Part shown: one piece after another, positions 30,174 through 39,851 of the stretch
How the letters are laid out: each line of letters begins with the position of its first letter
Position numbering within the stretch: the stretch's first letter is position 1
Assembly (NCBI RefSeq): GCF_007748035.1
Contig: NZ_CP036278.1
Span: 2,046,001 to 2,110,000, forward strand
Direction: 5' to 3'
Source of the DNA: Aeoliella mucimassa
Lineage (GTDB): Bacteria; Planctomycetota; Planctomycetia; Pirellulales; Lacipirellulaceae
Length of the DNA: 64,000 nucleotides
The notes under the pieces: generated by a model
Database searches by the model: none
What the model was told of the DNA's origin: nothing
The model's input: the letters and a program-made list of their open reading frames with translations, nothing else
Position numbers and translations under genes: made by a program

Positions 30174-32264
30174 ATGTCTAGAAACGTCGACGATTTAAGG
30201 AATATTGCTGTCTGCGGCCACGGTTCGGCGGGCAAGACCTCGCTGGTGGATCACTTGCTCGTCAAAACGGGAGCGGTTTCTGGGAATCCAAACGTCGACG
30301 ATGGCAACAGCATTTGCGATTTCGACGAAGAAGAGAAGCATCACAAGCACTCCATCGAAGCGGCCATCACGCATCTGGAGCATGGCGGAAAGTTCCTTAC
30401 CCTTATCGACACCCCGGGCTATCCCGACTTGATCGGCCAAACCATCGGCGCGCTGCGCGGGGTGGACAATGCCTTGATCTGCATCGATGGCCATGCGGGC
30501 ATCAAAGTGAACACGCGTCGCGTGTGGAAAGAATCCGGCGAGCGCGGGCTCGGCCGCGTGCTTTGCATCACCAAGTGCGACGATCAGAATCTCGACCTGG
30601 CGGCCCTGATGGAGACCATCCAAGAGGTGTTTGGTCCGCAGTGTGTGCTGTTCAATGTACCGCTTGGCGCCGGCGACGATGTGAAGGGAGTCGCCAGCAC
30701 GGTGACCCCGCCGAGCGACGTGAGCGATGCAGTGCTCGACGTTGCCGACCTCAGCGAAAAGGCGATTGAGACCATCATTGAAGTCGACGACGAAGTGATG
30801 GAGAAGTACTTCGAAGGCGAGATCCCCGGTCCACAGCAACTGATGGAACTCGCTAAGCGCGGCATCGCCGAGGGGTCGCTGACGCCGGTCGTGTGCGTAT
30901 CGGCGAAGAAGGACGTTGGTCTTACCGAACTGCTCGATCTGCTCACCGCCGTGACGCTCACGCCAGCCGATGTGGAGCGCACTGCGACTAAAGATGGCGA
31001 TACGGTGACGCTCAAAGCCGATCCCAACGCCCCGCTGGCCGCGCAGGTGTTCCGCACCCGCATCGACCCGTTCGTGCAGAAGCTCAGCTTCATTCGCGTG
31101 ATCTCCGGCACCCTCAAGAAGGACGACACGGTCGCTACGCCGGAAGATCGCAAAGGAATGAAGGTCGCCCAACTCCTGCGGGTGCAGGCCGACAAGACCG
31201 AGCCGGTCGACGAAGCTGGCCCCGGCGAGATCGTGGCGATTGCCAAGGCCGAAACGCTGCACACTGGCACCTCGCTTGGCGAAGTGCAACTGCCGGCCAT
31301 TAAGTTCCCCCGGCCGATGGTGGGCCTGGCGGTGTCGCCGAAGTCGCGGGGCGACGAAACCAAGCTTTCCAGCTCGCTGCATAAGCTGGCCGAAGAAGAT
31401 CCCACCATTCACGTCGAGCACGACGAAGAAACCCACGAGACCGTTCTCACCGGCATGAGCGAGCTGCACCTGCAACTCATCCAAGAGCGGCTCAAGCGTC
31501 GTGATCACGTGGAGATCGAAACGCACGATCCCAAGATCCCGTACCGGGAGACGATCACCCAAAACGGCGAAGGCATGTACCGCCACAAGAAGCAAAGCGG
31601 CGGCGCCGGGCAGTTTGCCGAAGTGCACATTCGCATGTATCCCTTCCCCGAGGGAGTTGCGGTGGAAGACTTCGCGACGAAGGAACGTTTCCCGCAGCTG
31701 AAGAACGTGCACTACCACGAAGCGTCGAACTTCCTGTGGGTCGACACCGTGGTCGGTGGCTCGATTCCTGGCAACTTCATGCCGGCGATCGAAAAGGGCT
31801 TTCTCGAGCGGATTACCAACGGCGTCATCGCGGGTTGCAAGGTGCAGGATGTCTGCGTCGAGGTTCACTTCGGCAAAGACCACCCGGTCGACTCGAACGA
31901 AACCGCCTTTAAGATGGCCGCTTCCAAGGCGTTTGCCGAAGTGTTCCAGAAGTCGAAGCCTTCGTTGCTCGAACCGATGGTCAACCTGCATATCACCGTG
32001 CCGGCCGACAACGTGGGCGACGTTTCCAGCGACCTCGCCGGTCGGCGTGGGCAGATGGTCGGCATGGACTCGGCCGGCGGCGGCATGACCACCGTCGAGG
32101 CCAAGGCCCCGCTCGGCGAAGTCACTACCTACGCCCGCACGCTCAGTAGCATGACCGGCGGCCAAGGCAGCTACAGCATGGAGTTCGCCGGCTACGAAAC
32201 CGTGCCCGGCAACGTGCAAGCCGAGATCCTCGCCAACGCGAAGTTGAAAGAGGACGAAGAATAG
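30174..32264 (+). CDS. EF-G paralogue (FusA2-type translational GTPase)
   Basis: 696 residues with the five-domain layout of EF-G. The G domain differs from canonical EF-G at key places: G1 is GHGSAGKTSL, G3 is DTPGY, where the catalytic switch II His is replaced by Tyr, and G4 reads TKCD instead of NKxD. These replacements resemble the EF-G-2/FusA2 group. The domain IV tip and the SGGAGQFAEVHI block are present. Known members bind GTP and the ribosome, but their role in translocation is doubtful. It follows hisA by 106 bases. It is unlikely to be the only EF-G of the cell. Confidence 0.88.
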   Translation: MSRNVDDLRNIAVCGHGSAGKTSLVDHLLVKTGAVSGNPNVDDGNSICDFDEEEKHHKHSIEAAITHLEHGGKFLTLIDTPGYPDLIGQTIGALRGVDNALICIDGHAGIKVNTRRVWKESGERGLGRVLCITKCDDQNLDLAALMETIQEVFGPQCVLFNVPLGAGDDVKGVASTVTPPSDVSDAVLDVADLSEKAIETIIEVDDEVMEKYFEGEIPGPQQLMELAKRGIAEGSLTPVVCVSAKKDVGLTELLDLLTAVTLTPADVERTATKDGDTVTLKADPNAPLAAQVFRTRIDPFVQKLSFIRVISGTLKKDDTVATPEDRKGMKVAQLLRVQADKTEPVDEAGPGEIVAIAKAETLHTGTSLGEVQLPAIKFPRPMVGLAVSPKSRGDETKLSSSLHKLAEEDPTIHVEHDEETHETVLTGMSELHLQLIQERLKRRDHVEIETHDPKIPYRETITQNGEGMYRHKKQSGGAGQFAEVHIRMYPFPEGVAVEDFATKERFPQLKNVHYHEASNFLWVDTVVGGSIPGNFMPAIEKGFLERITNGVIAGCKVQDVCVEVHFGKDHPVDSNETAFKMAASKAFAEVFQKSKPSLLEPMVNLHITVPADNVGDVSSDLAGRRGQMVGMDSAGGGMTTVEAKAPLGEVTTYARTLSSMTGGQGSYSMEFAGYETVPGNVQAEILANAKLKEDEE

Positions 32265-32275
32265 ATTGACCTCGG

Positions 32276-32647
32276 ATGTCTCGCTCGGAAGATCTTGCCA
32301 ATCCTTATGATGCAACAACCACAAAGCCGGAAGTCCCGCAACCGCGGGGCTTCCGGTGGCGGATTGTGCCGGGCATTCTGCTGCTCCTCGTTGGCGGTGG
32401 GGTGGTGCTCTATGGATTGTTTGCGATCATCGCATCGTGCATTGCGTTCCCCAGTGCCGAAGGAGATTTGGCCTTCGACTACGTCCTCATCTTCGTGATG
32501 GGAGCTTGGGCGCTTATGGCCGGATGCCTGGTCTCTGTCGCCGGAGTGCTTTGCTTCTATGGCAAACGGTCGCTGGTGTTCAGCTTTGCTGGTGTCGGTG
32601 CGATCATGGTGCTCTGCGCGGTAGCATCGATCTTGATGTTCTCATGA
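32276..32647 (+). CDS. Small membrane protein, three helices
   Basis: 123 residues with hydrophobic helices at about 30-55, 68-92 and 97-120, preceded by a short soluble stretch (MSRSEDLANPYDATTT). The opening with NPYD is common in planctomycete membrane proteins of unknown role. It starts 11 bases after the EF-G-like gene, so they are probably co-transcribed. Its last 91 bases overlap the 3' end of a proposed minus-strand gene. Confidence 0.7.
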   Translation: MSRSEDLANPYDATTTKPEVPQPRGFRWRIVPGILLLLVGGGVVLYGLFAIIASCIAFPSAEGDLAFDYVLIFVMGAWALMAGCLVSVAGVLCFYGKRSLVFSFAGVGAIMVLCAVASILMFS

Positions 32648-33069
32648 TCCGCATCGCACGTTATCGCACTCGGAGCCAAGCAGCCTACACAGCCAGCGGT
32701 TCTAGCTCTAACTCCACCGCTGAAACACTCGCGGGCGGGAAACTCCACGCTGCTTGGACGCCGGCGGTTGCTCGACCTATCGTTTGCAGCGTGCGCAACG
32801 GCCCGCTGCTGCGATTGCCCAAGTAGTCCCATGACTGGGGCAGCTATAAACAGCAAGAAATAAGCGGCCAGTACTCCATTGCCGCAACCAACCGTACCGG
32901 GTGGCTGCGACGTCACGTACGCATGGAACTGATAGAGTCCCCTGGCGCCAAGCAAGGCGGGTAGGGCCGCCCCTGCTACCAACCCAATAAGCGTCCACTG
33001 CCAACAAGCCGCGACCGGCGACCGGCGAGGAGGCTCGGTTCTATCGCTCGACCTGGTCGACAGTCTCAC
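32557..33069 (-). CDS. Candidate small membrane protein coupled to the upstream thioredoxin gene
   Basis: 170 residues if it starts at GTG 33069, whose last bases overlap the TGA of the upstream gene (GTGA), a layout typical of translational coupling. Two hydrophobic helices (about residues 23-45 and 62-85) enclose YVTSQPPGTVGCGNGVLAAYF, which resembles small planctomycete membrane proteins with a PPG-x-x-x-CG loop. After about residue 90 the chain becomes Arg/Ser-rich and improbable, and the end overlaps the opposite gene. A frameshift or a shorter real product is possible. Confidence 0.45.
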   Translation of the reverse strand: MRLSTRSSDRTEPPRRSPVAACWQWTLIGLVAGAALPALLGARGLYQFHAYVTSQPPGTVGCGNGVLAAYFLLFIAAPVMGLLGQSQQRAVAHAANDRSSNRRRPSSVEFPARECFSGGVRARTAGCVGCLAPSAITCDADHENIKIDATAQSTMIAPTPAKLNTSDRLP

Positions 33070-35924
33070 TTCGATTCGTCCACAGGCTCTTTCACCAACT
33101 CGCGTACCTTGGCGACCGCTTCCTTCAATTCGCCGAGATAGACCAGGTTCCCTTTGCGATCGATGACCGCAGTGGTCGGAACGCCGCGCACCCCGTAGGC
33201 GGCCGCGGTGTCGCCGAATCCGTTGCCTGCCTGGTGGTCGTCGATGGCAAGCGGGTAGGTGATGCGATACTTCTTTGCGTAGGCAACCAAGTTGTCTTCG
33301 GGCATTTCTGACGCATGGATCGCCAGCACCACCACGGGTTGGTCGGCAAACGTGGCGACAGCCTTGTTCATGTCGGCGATTTGTTTTTCGCACTGGGGGC
33401 ACCAGTTTGCCCAAAACTGCACGAGTACCAGTTTGCCTGAAGTGTCGACCGCATCGATCGCGCCCTGCTGGTCCACCCAACCCGCGACGGTGAAGGGGGC
33501 CGCTTGGTGTTGCGACTGCTTGGGAGTGGTTGGCTCCACAACGGGGCGCTCCTGCAGTGCGTATCGGCTGAGGTCGGTCACCGGACCGTTCAAGCGATAC
33601 ACATTGGGTCGGTTCGGATCGTCGGTCAACATCTTGTGGTAGTCGACCACCGTCGTATCGGCCGGCACGGGGGATGCAAACGCGTCGGCGGGCAACTCGT
33701 CGACAAGCTCCACGCTCGTCGGTTCCACGATTCGCAAGATACCTATCTTGCCTTCTCGCGACTGAATCTCGACCAACAGTTTGGGGAGTCGCAGACCATT
33801 GTCGTACTCTTGCGAGCCGAACTGCCAGATGAACTTCCCATAGCCCGTCGAAAAAACAGTCGATTTGCGATGCAGATGGCCGGTCTTCGCGTTGGCAACG
33901 AGCTCAAAAGTTTCAGTCTCTTCCTTCAATAAAAAGACATATTGGTCGCCGATCACTTCGCCATCCTTCAAAAGGGGCGGCATCAACTCCGTCAAATTCG
34001 ACAGTCGATTCATGGCAAAATGGAAGGAGCGTTGGGGAAACAGATCGACCTGTTGATTGGTATCGTCGTAGTTTACTCCTTCGCTTCCATTAAACAGAAC
34101 GTAATCCGCTGCTAAAGGTGGGGTAGACTCGGGAGAAGTCGTGACCGTTTCATTTTTGCAGCGGAGGCCATCGAACGTGGTGCGTTGAGTGGCCATGCGA
34201 AGCGGCTGGCCGGTCCACTGCTTGTACAACTCGCGGATGTCGGGCACGGCTGCTGCCGGAACTGCATCGAGAGTCGTTTTCACTTCCTCCAGCGATGCCT
34301 CGCAGGTACCTCGAAATAAGTTGGCCGTAAAGGTGCCTTTGGAGCTAGCCAGAAGGATTCGCTGTCTGGAGATCTCTGCTGCCATCTCAGCTGGAGATGT
34401 CGAGTCGGCGACCAGCACTTGGTTCGTAGCTGCTGGATTTCGTCGGGAACGGTCGAAGCGAAACTCGTAGTCATGCGCTTCGCCCGCGACGAGTACGATT
34501 GGGTCCGACTTCGACTGCACCGGCGTCAGCCCCCGCGGGTTGGTTTCGGTGAGCAACGTCACCTCGCCCGGCGGCAATTGCACCTCCAGCACTCCCTCGC
34601 TATCGGTCCCTCGATAATCGCTGGCGACTTGCTGCGTGCTGAGCAGCTGTGGTTCGTCCATCGAGTCGGTTTGGTAACGGAAGCGAATATCAGCAATGGC
34701 GGAGTCATCGTCCTCGTGCACCGCATGAATGCGTAGCGTCGCGGCTGCGGGCAAGCAGTACTGCAATTCTCGCGAGGCTTCGTCCCCCACGGTTAGCATC
34801 GCTTTTCTCGGCAGCAGCGGCGCGTCGAGCGGGGGATCGAGCAGCAGCGTGTACTCGCCTGGAAGAATCCTTAGTTCGGCGATACCACGTTCGTTGGTCC
34901 GACTGTTTGTGCCCGCGTACCTCGCTTGCCGCTTGGCGTGGGCCAGCACGCATCCTCCCGCGATGGGCTCTCCCTCGGCGGTGACCAGGTGAATGCGTAC
35001 ATCGCGCGGGCAGGCGAACTGGCCGGAGTAGATGCCGTCGCTGGTAGAAATAGTGCGGCGAATATCCGCGTTGGCTGGAGGATCACCTGTGAGGAGTGTG
35101 AGCTGCTTGGCGTCGTACTCCGGGCCGGGATCGATCAAGGCCATGTAGGTGGTGTCGGTTCGCAGTTGCGGCAGTGAGAAGTGGCCCAATTCGTCGGTGC
35201 GAGTGTCGCGGAGGTTGGCGGGAAGCACATCAATAGCCACAAAAGTGGAAGTGGTGCCTGATTCATTCTCCAGGCGACAACCGCGAATTTCCCGACCTTG
35301 CCCCTCGGGCGGACCATTCACCACCCCTGCCTGAATGCGGGCGTTGGGAAGCGGATTGCCTTGATCGTCGGAGATCACCCCCTCGAACACTGCTGGCGGT
35401 TCCAGCGTGAGTTTTACCGCGGGGCTGAAGTCTTGATAGAAACCAGTAAGCGATTTGGTGGCCGCTTCGCGCAAGCTGGCAGGCATCGGCTCGGGGCGAA
35501 ACGTGCACTCCTCCGCCCAGGTAAAGCCATAGCCATCGGCGATGGCGAACACGCAGAACTCTCCGACCGCTTGCTTGCCGACTTGCTGCGACGAGTCGCG
35601 AAGCACTAGCACTTCGAGCACCATGGCAAACTCGCCCGACGCGTTGGTGGTCGCTTCGACCGGCGAGCGTTCGTAGCCGAAGCCATACTGGTCGGGCGTG
35701 CCGACGGCCATCACGGTCGCATCGGCGACCGGTGCTCCCTGGTCGTTGACCACCAAGCCGGCGATCTCGACGCGATGGATTTCCATACTCACGCCATTCA
35801 TGGCTTGCGCCTCGCGGATCACTTTGACCAGGGAATTTGTCGGGGAGGCGGGTTCGTCTCCGAAGGCGACTGCCTGAACCATGAGACAAGCCATCCCGGC
35901 ACAAAGAACTCTAGTCAATCGCAT
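33066..35924 (-). CDS. Secreted protein with carboxypeptidase-regulatory-like repeats and C-terminal thioredoxin
   Basis: 952 residues from ATG 35924, which places a signal peptide at 1-22 (earlier in-frame ATGs put it inside). Several beta-sandwich repeats of carboxypeptidase-regulatory type follow: IAGLVVNDQGAPVADATVMAVG near 53, FEGVISDDQGNPLPNARIQ, and IHLVTAEGEPIAGGCVL. A beta-rich section of unknown type comes next. The last about 140 residues are a TlpA/ResA-like thioredoxin with active site WCPQC (841-845) and cis-Pro in GVPTT. It probably acts outside the cytoplasm on disulfides or cysteines. Such mosaics are frequent in planctomycetes; substrates are unknown. Confidence 0.88.
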   Translation of the reverse strand: MRLTRVLCAGMACLMVQAVAFGDEPASPTNSLVKVIREAQAMNGVSMEIHRVEIAGLVVNDQGAPVADATVMAVGTPDQYGFGYERSPVEATTNASGEFAMVLEVLVLRDSSQQVGKQAVGEFCVFAIADGYGFTWAEECTFRPEPMPASLREAATKSLTGFYQDFSPAVKLTLEPPAVFEGVISDDQGNPLPNARIQAGVVNGPPEGQGREIRGCRLENESGTTSTFVAIDVLPANLRDTRTDELGHFSLPQLRTDTTYMALIDPGPEYDAKQLTLLTGDPPANADIRRTISTSDGIYSGQFACPRDVRIHLVTAEGEPIAGGCVLAHAKRQARYAGTNSRTNERGIAELRILPGEYTLLLDPPLDAPLLPRKAMLTVGDEASRELQYCLPAAATLRIHAVHEDDDSAIADIRFRYQTDSMDEPQLLSTQQVASDYRGTDSEGVLEVQLPPGEVTLLTETNPRGLTPVQSKSDPIVLVAGEAHDYEFRFDRSRRNPAATNQVLVADSTSPAEMAAEISRQRILLASSKGTFTANLFRGTCEASLEEVKTTLDAVPAAAVPDIRELYKQWTGQPLRMATQRTTFDGLRCKNETVTTSPESTPPLAADYVLFNGSEGVNYDDTNQQVDLFPQRSFHFAMNRLSNLTELMPPLLKDGEVIGDQYVFLLKEETETFELVANAKTGHLHRKSTVFSTGYGKFIWQFGSQEYDNGLRLPKLLVEIQSREGKIGILRIVEPTSVELVDELPADAFASPVPADTTVVDYHKMLTDDPNRPNVYRLNGPVTDLSRYALQERPVVEPTTPKQSQHQAAPFTVAGWVDQQGAIDAVDTSGKLVLVQFWANWCPQCEKQIADMNKAVATFADQPVVVLAIHASEMPEDNLVAYAKKYRITYPLAIDDHQAGNGFGDTAAAYGVRGVPTTAVIDRKGNLVYLGELKEAVAKVRELVKEPVDESK

Positions 35925-36087
35925 CGCTATCCCCCGATCGGTGTGTGAAGTCATCCATGCGGCGCGGCGGATGCTTGCAGCAACTGCCTCTGCGTCTCGC
36001 GTGATTCTAAGGTGTTCCAAGGAGCGAGGCAACAAAATCAAGCGACTTCAGCCGCTCGACTCGCACCCAAATGGCCAAGAATAATGC

Positions 36088-36115
36088 TTGCAATCGGGCG
36101 GCGATTTGCTCTAAT
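36088..36115 (+). promoter_or_regulatory. Possible promoter of a small RNA
   Basis: TTGCAA (36088-36093), a 16-base spacer and TCTAAT (36110-36115). Each hexamer differs from consensus by one or two bases. Its best support is the terminator about 75 bases downstream with no gene between. Confidence 0.4.
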
Positions 36116-36121
36116 GGGTGC

Positions 36122-36213
36122 AGTGTACAAATGGTTATATGTGTTGTTGGTTTGGAGGGGGCGATTGGCCCCTTTATTATCGTGTTGTGCCCCCGGTGTG
36201 GGGGCTTTTGTTT
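36122..36213 (+). ncRNA. Candidate small RNA of about 90 nt
   Basis: Bounded by the promoter at 36088-36115 and the T-run terminator at 36189-36213. It contains a second hairpin, AGGGG (36156-36160) with CCCCT (36169-36173), followed by TTATTAT. No convincing open frame fills it. Alternatively it is an attenuated leader of eno, whose start is 450 bases further on. Not matched to any known family. Confidence 0.35.
36189..36213 (+). terminator. Rho-independent terminator with T-run
   Basis: GCCCCC (36189-36194) pairs with GGGGGC (36200-36205) over GGTGT and is followed by TTTTGTTT. It is the most classical intrinsic terminator in the window. There is no plus-strand protein gene just upstream. 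Confidence 0.65.
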
Positions 36214-36287
36214 GGACTTACGTCGATCATGAAACTTGTAAGTGACTGTCGCTCAACGCATTGCAACTTGAGGCATCGTCGTAAGAA

Positions 36288-36324
36288 TTGCCCCCACGAT
36301 CGCGTTTTGGCCATTTGGGGGCAA
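36288..36324. repeat. Inverted repeat TTGCCCCCA / TGGGGGCAA
   Basis: Nine-base arms (36288-36296 and 36316-36324) pair perfectly over 19 bases. The same arm occurs near 36331 (TGGGGGCA), 53434 and 53552. The stretch from 36325 to the eno start holds nothing else recognisable beyond short frames without family features. Confidence 0.5.
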
Positions 36325-36662
36325 ATGCAGTGGGGGCACAATCGTCGAGGGATGAATCGTTGGAAAGGCTTTCACCTGCGCGATTCCGATGTGCGGATAT
36401 GGAACCCGCTGGGTATGGTTCCGCACAGCCTAAAGCGGCAAATTTGCGGGCGAAGCAAGGCCGCGATTCGCCTCCGCGAGCAAGGTGGGCCAGATAGGCA
36501 CGCACTGCGGAAAAACCGCCGCGAATGTCCCCCCGCCGGACTACTCGCCGACCCTCGACACCCTGCGGGACTGCCATACAATAGCGGGAAATGCATCGCT
36601 TTTTGAAGCCCGCGGTACGGTCTTATCCACCCCGCACTCCACATACATCAAAGAGGTTTTAG

Positions 36663-37946
<1,284 letters not shown>

Positions 37947-37980
37947 GCACGATCGTCGGTGTTTTACACCAAGATCGTGA

Positions 37981-38045
37981 CTCCCATAGCGAAATGCGTA
38001 TGGCTAGCCGCATGGCTGGTCATACGCATTTTCTAGTTATGGGAG
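37981..38045 (+). promoter_or_regulatory. Nested hairpin after eno that covers the next ribosome-binding site
   Basis: Three stacked stems: CTCCCATA (37981-37988) with TATGGGAG (38038-38045), AAATGCGTATG (37992-38002) with CATACGCATTT (38021-38031), and AGCC (38006-38009) with GGCT (38014-38017). The right outer arm contains the GGGAGGG that serves as ribosome-binding site for the gene at 38055. The fold can end eno transcripts or hide this site. A combination of both is possible. Confidence 0.6.
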
Positions 38046-38054
38046 GGAAAACCT

Positions 38055-38564
38055 ATGAATCAAGCGAATAACAACCAAATCGTCCTCTGCGTCATCGCCG
38101 GCGTATTGCTCGTCTTTTCGCTACCTTTGACCTGGATGACCATTCAAAATCCGACCGTTAGCTTCAACGGATCCCCGTTCGGCGACACTGCAATGAACTT
38201 TCCCATGTCCAACATGCTGCCAGTATCGATGAAAGTGACCGGGCTGAACGGTCATATCACGCTGGGAGTGCAGTTGCCGATTTGGCTGCTCGTGACGGCC
38301 GCCATCTCAGCGATCGGCCTCGTAGGGCTCAACATTGCCAGCGTGACGAACATCCCGTCGGTTACTCCGGTTCTGATATTGGGCGTGGTGACCCTGTACC
38401 TGGCGACCGGCATCTTCGCCGCGCTCGGCGGCAACGCCAGCCTGGGCATCGGCTACATCATGGCCATCGTCGGCACCGCGGGAGGAATGTTCCTTAGCCT
38501 TTCGCAAATGCTATCGGCTAAACAGACTACGGCTGCTAGCAACTCGAACGTATTGGAGGACTAA
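38055..38564 (+). CDS. Hypothetical membrane protein, four helices
   Basis: 169 residues. Helices at about 8-30, 75-95, 102-125 and 130-150. An extracytoplasmic loop of about 40 residues (PTVSFNGSPFGDTAMNFPMS) follows the first helix. No recognised family. It has a strong ribosome-binding site (GGGAGGG) that lies partly in the hairpin described above, so its translation may be regulated. Confidence 0.75.
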   Translation: MNQANNNQIVLCVIAGVLLVFSLPLTWMTIQNPTVSFNGSPFGDTAMNFPMSNMLPVSMKVTGLNGHITLGVQLPIWLLVTAAISAIGLVGLNIASVTNIPSVTPVLILGVVTLYLATGIFAALGGNASLGIGYIMAIVGTAGGMFLSLSQMLSAKQTTAASNSNVLED

Positions 38565-38581
38565 ACCAAGAGCGTTGGAGG

Positions 38582-38611
38582 GCATTGCATGCCGCTAGGT
38601 GCATGCAGTGC
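38582..38611. terminator. Hairpin between convergent genes
   Basis: GCATTGCATGC (38582-38592) pairs with GCATGCAGTGC (38601-38611), one mismatch, eight-base loop. It sits just after the stop at 38564 and just before the stop of the minus-strand gene at 38615, so it may end transcription from both sides. Confidence 0.5.
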
Positions 38612-38614
38612 AGG

Positions 38615-39574
38615 CTACTCGGCGGTGAGGTCCCAGGCGTCGAGCCATTCCTCCTGGACAGGCTCCATGTGGAACTCCTTCTCGAGCCGCTCGCCCATGT
38701 CGGACATGTGCCCAGCACCGTAGAAGATGCCGATGTTCCGCTTGCCAGCATCGAGCTGCTCGGAGAGCACCTTGAGGGCGGCTTTGTTCCGCTCGGAGAT
38801 GAGCGTCGAGCCTTCCTCGCCGCCGAAGGCGGTGAGCAGCGACTCCATTTCGGCCATTTGCTTCGCCATGGCGATTTTGAGCTGCCGCGAGCGGTCCTTG
38901 GCGAACATGGCCTTCATCATGTCGATGTCGGGCGTGGCTCCCTCGGCGGTCATGCGGCTCTGTTGAGCGATCGACTGCCCAATCAGGCGAAAGTACATCG
39001 TGAAGATGCTCTCGCCGCGGTCTTCCATGCTTTGAAAGAACTGATCAGGCGACATGTCCGCGTGTACGAAGTTCTTTTTCGTGTAGTCGACCTTCTCGAG
39101 CTGGTGTTCCAGCTTGAGCATGTCCTTCATGCCGTTTTGCATGGCGCCGAGCGCATGGCGATTCGACGCCTTGGTGCCGCGTTCGATCACGGTGCCTTGC
39201 GGGGCTACCAGCTCGTAAAGCAGGGCGTCGTACGATTCGAACTTGTCGTTCAGCTTCGAATAGTAAGCGTTGTCGCCCACGTGCACGGCCCCTACGAGGT
39301 CGACGACAGCACCCTTGTAAGGAGACTTATCGGTGGCCTTGTAGCGAACAATGGCCACCTGCATGGCCGTAGGGCGGCCTTTGTCGTCCTTTTGGATGCG
39401 AACCCACTCGGCGCCGGGCGCCTGCTCGGCGGTTTTCTCTTCGGCCGCTTCCTCGGTAGCAGTTGCTTGAGCAAAGACGCGATTTCCGCTGGCCAGTGCC
39501 AGCAGCGATAGCACGAGGGCCCAGCAAAGCGATAGCACCGGAAACGTGGGATGGAAGCGGAATCGGTGATTCAT
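38615..39574 (-). CDS. Secreted TraB/GumN-like protein
   Basis: 319 residues. A signal peptide covers about 1-36 (ending RVFAQA). The TraB/PrgY/GumN fold is indicated by VDLVGAVHVGDNAYYSKLND followed by SYDALLYELV and by the late GIFYGAGHMSDMG, the two GxxH blocks typical of the family. Relatives include the Tiki-type metalloproteases. It is probably exported. The middle (about 130-240) is helical and Met-rich. No neighbour suggests its substrate. Family assignment is by motif only. Confidence 0.75.
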   Translation of the reverse strand: MNHRFRFHPTFPVLSLCWALVLSLLALASGNRVFAQATATEEAAEEKTAEQAPGAEWVRIQKDDKGRPTAMQVAIVRYKATDKSPYKGAVVDLVGAVHVGDNAYYSKLNDKFESYDALLYELVAPQGTVIERGTKASNRHALGAMQNGMKDMLKLEHQLEKVDYTKKNFVHADMSPDQFFQSMEDRGESIFTMYFRLIGQSIAQQSRMTAEGATPDIDMMKAMFAKDRSRQLKIAMAKQMAEMESLLTAFGGEEGSTLISERNKAALKVLSEQLDAGKRNIGIFYGAGHMSDMGERLEKEFHMEPVQEEWLDAWDLTAE

Positions 39575-39851
39575 GGGGTTTTAACCTCGAAACGCGGGGA
39601 ATGGGCGTTGTTTCAGTCGCCTTTTTGCGGGCAGATGTACCTGAAAGTATAGGCCCTGATGGTGCTGGGGGGCAATTCGTCCGGGCAGCATTACCAGAGC
39701 ATCCGGTATTTTCGTTACTCCTTACCAAAGTTGTTCAACTCCTACGACCGTCTGTTCCGATACTACCCACACAGACAAACTCCAACATCGGGGTGGCGCA
39801 GTGGATAAGCGCCTACCGGCCGCGCCTCAGCAAAAGGGTAGTAAACAAAAA
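39575..39851. other. Divergent promoter region
   Basis: Lies between the TraB/GumN-like gene (minus) and the BBP7-like gene (plus). The segment GGCGCAGTGGATAAGCGCC (39792-39810) looks like a tRNA D-arm, but the rest of a tRNA is missing. No clear promoter pair was found. Confidence 0.4.

Noticed and set aside
36012-36245. Short plus-strand frame with a hydrophobic stretch upstream of eno
   Set aside because: It runs over a predicted promoter and terminator, has no ribosome-binding site and no family resemblance.
39789-39830. tRNA-like D-arm (GGCGCAGTGGATAAGCGCC) before the BBP7-like gene
   Set aside because: No anticodon arm, no T-arm with GGTTCGA and no matching acceptor strand within 80 bases. 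Probably chance, at most a remnant.
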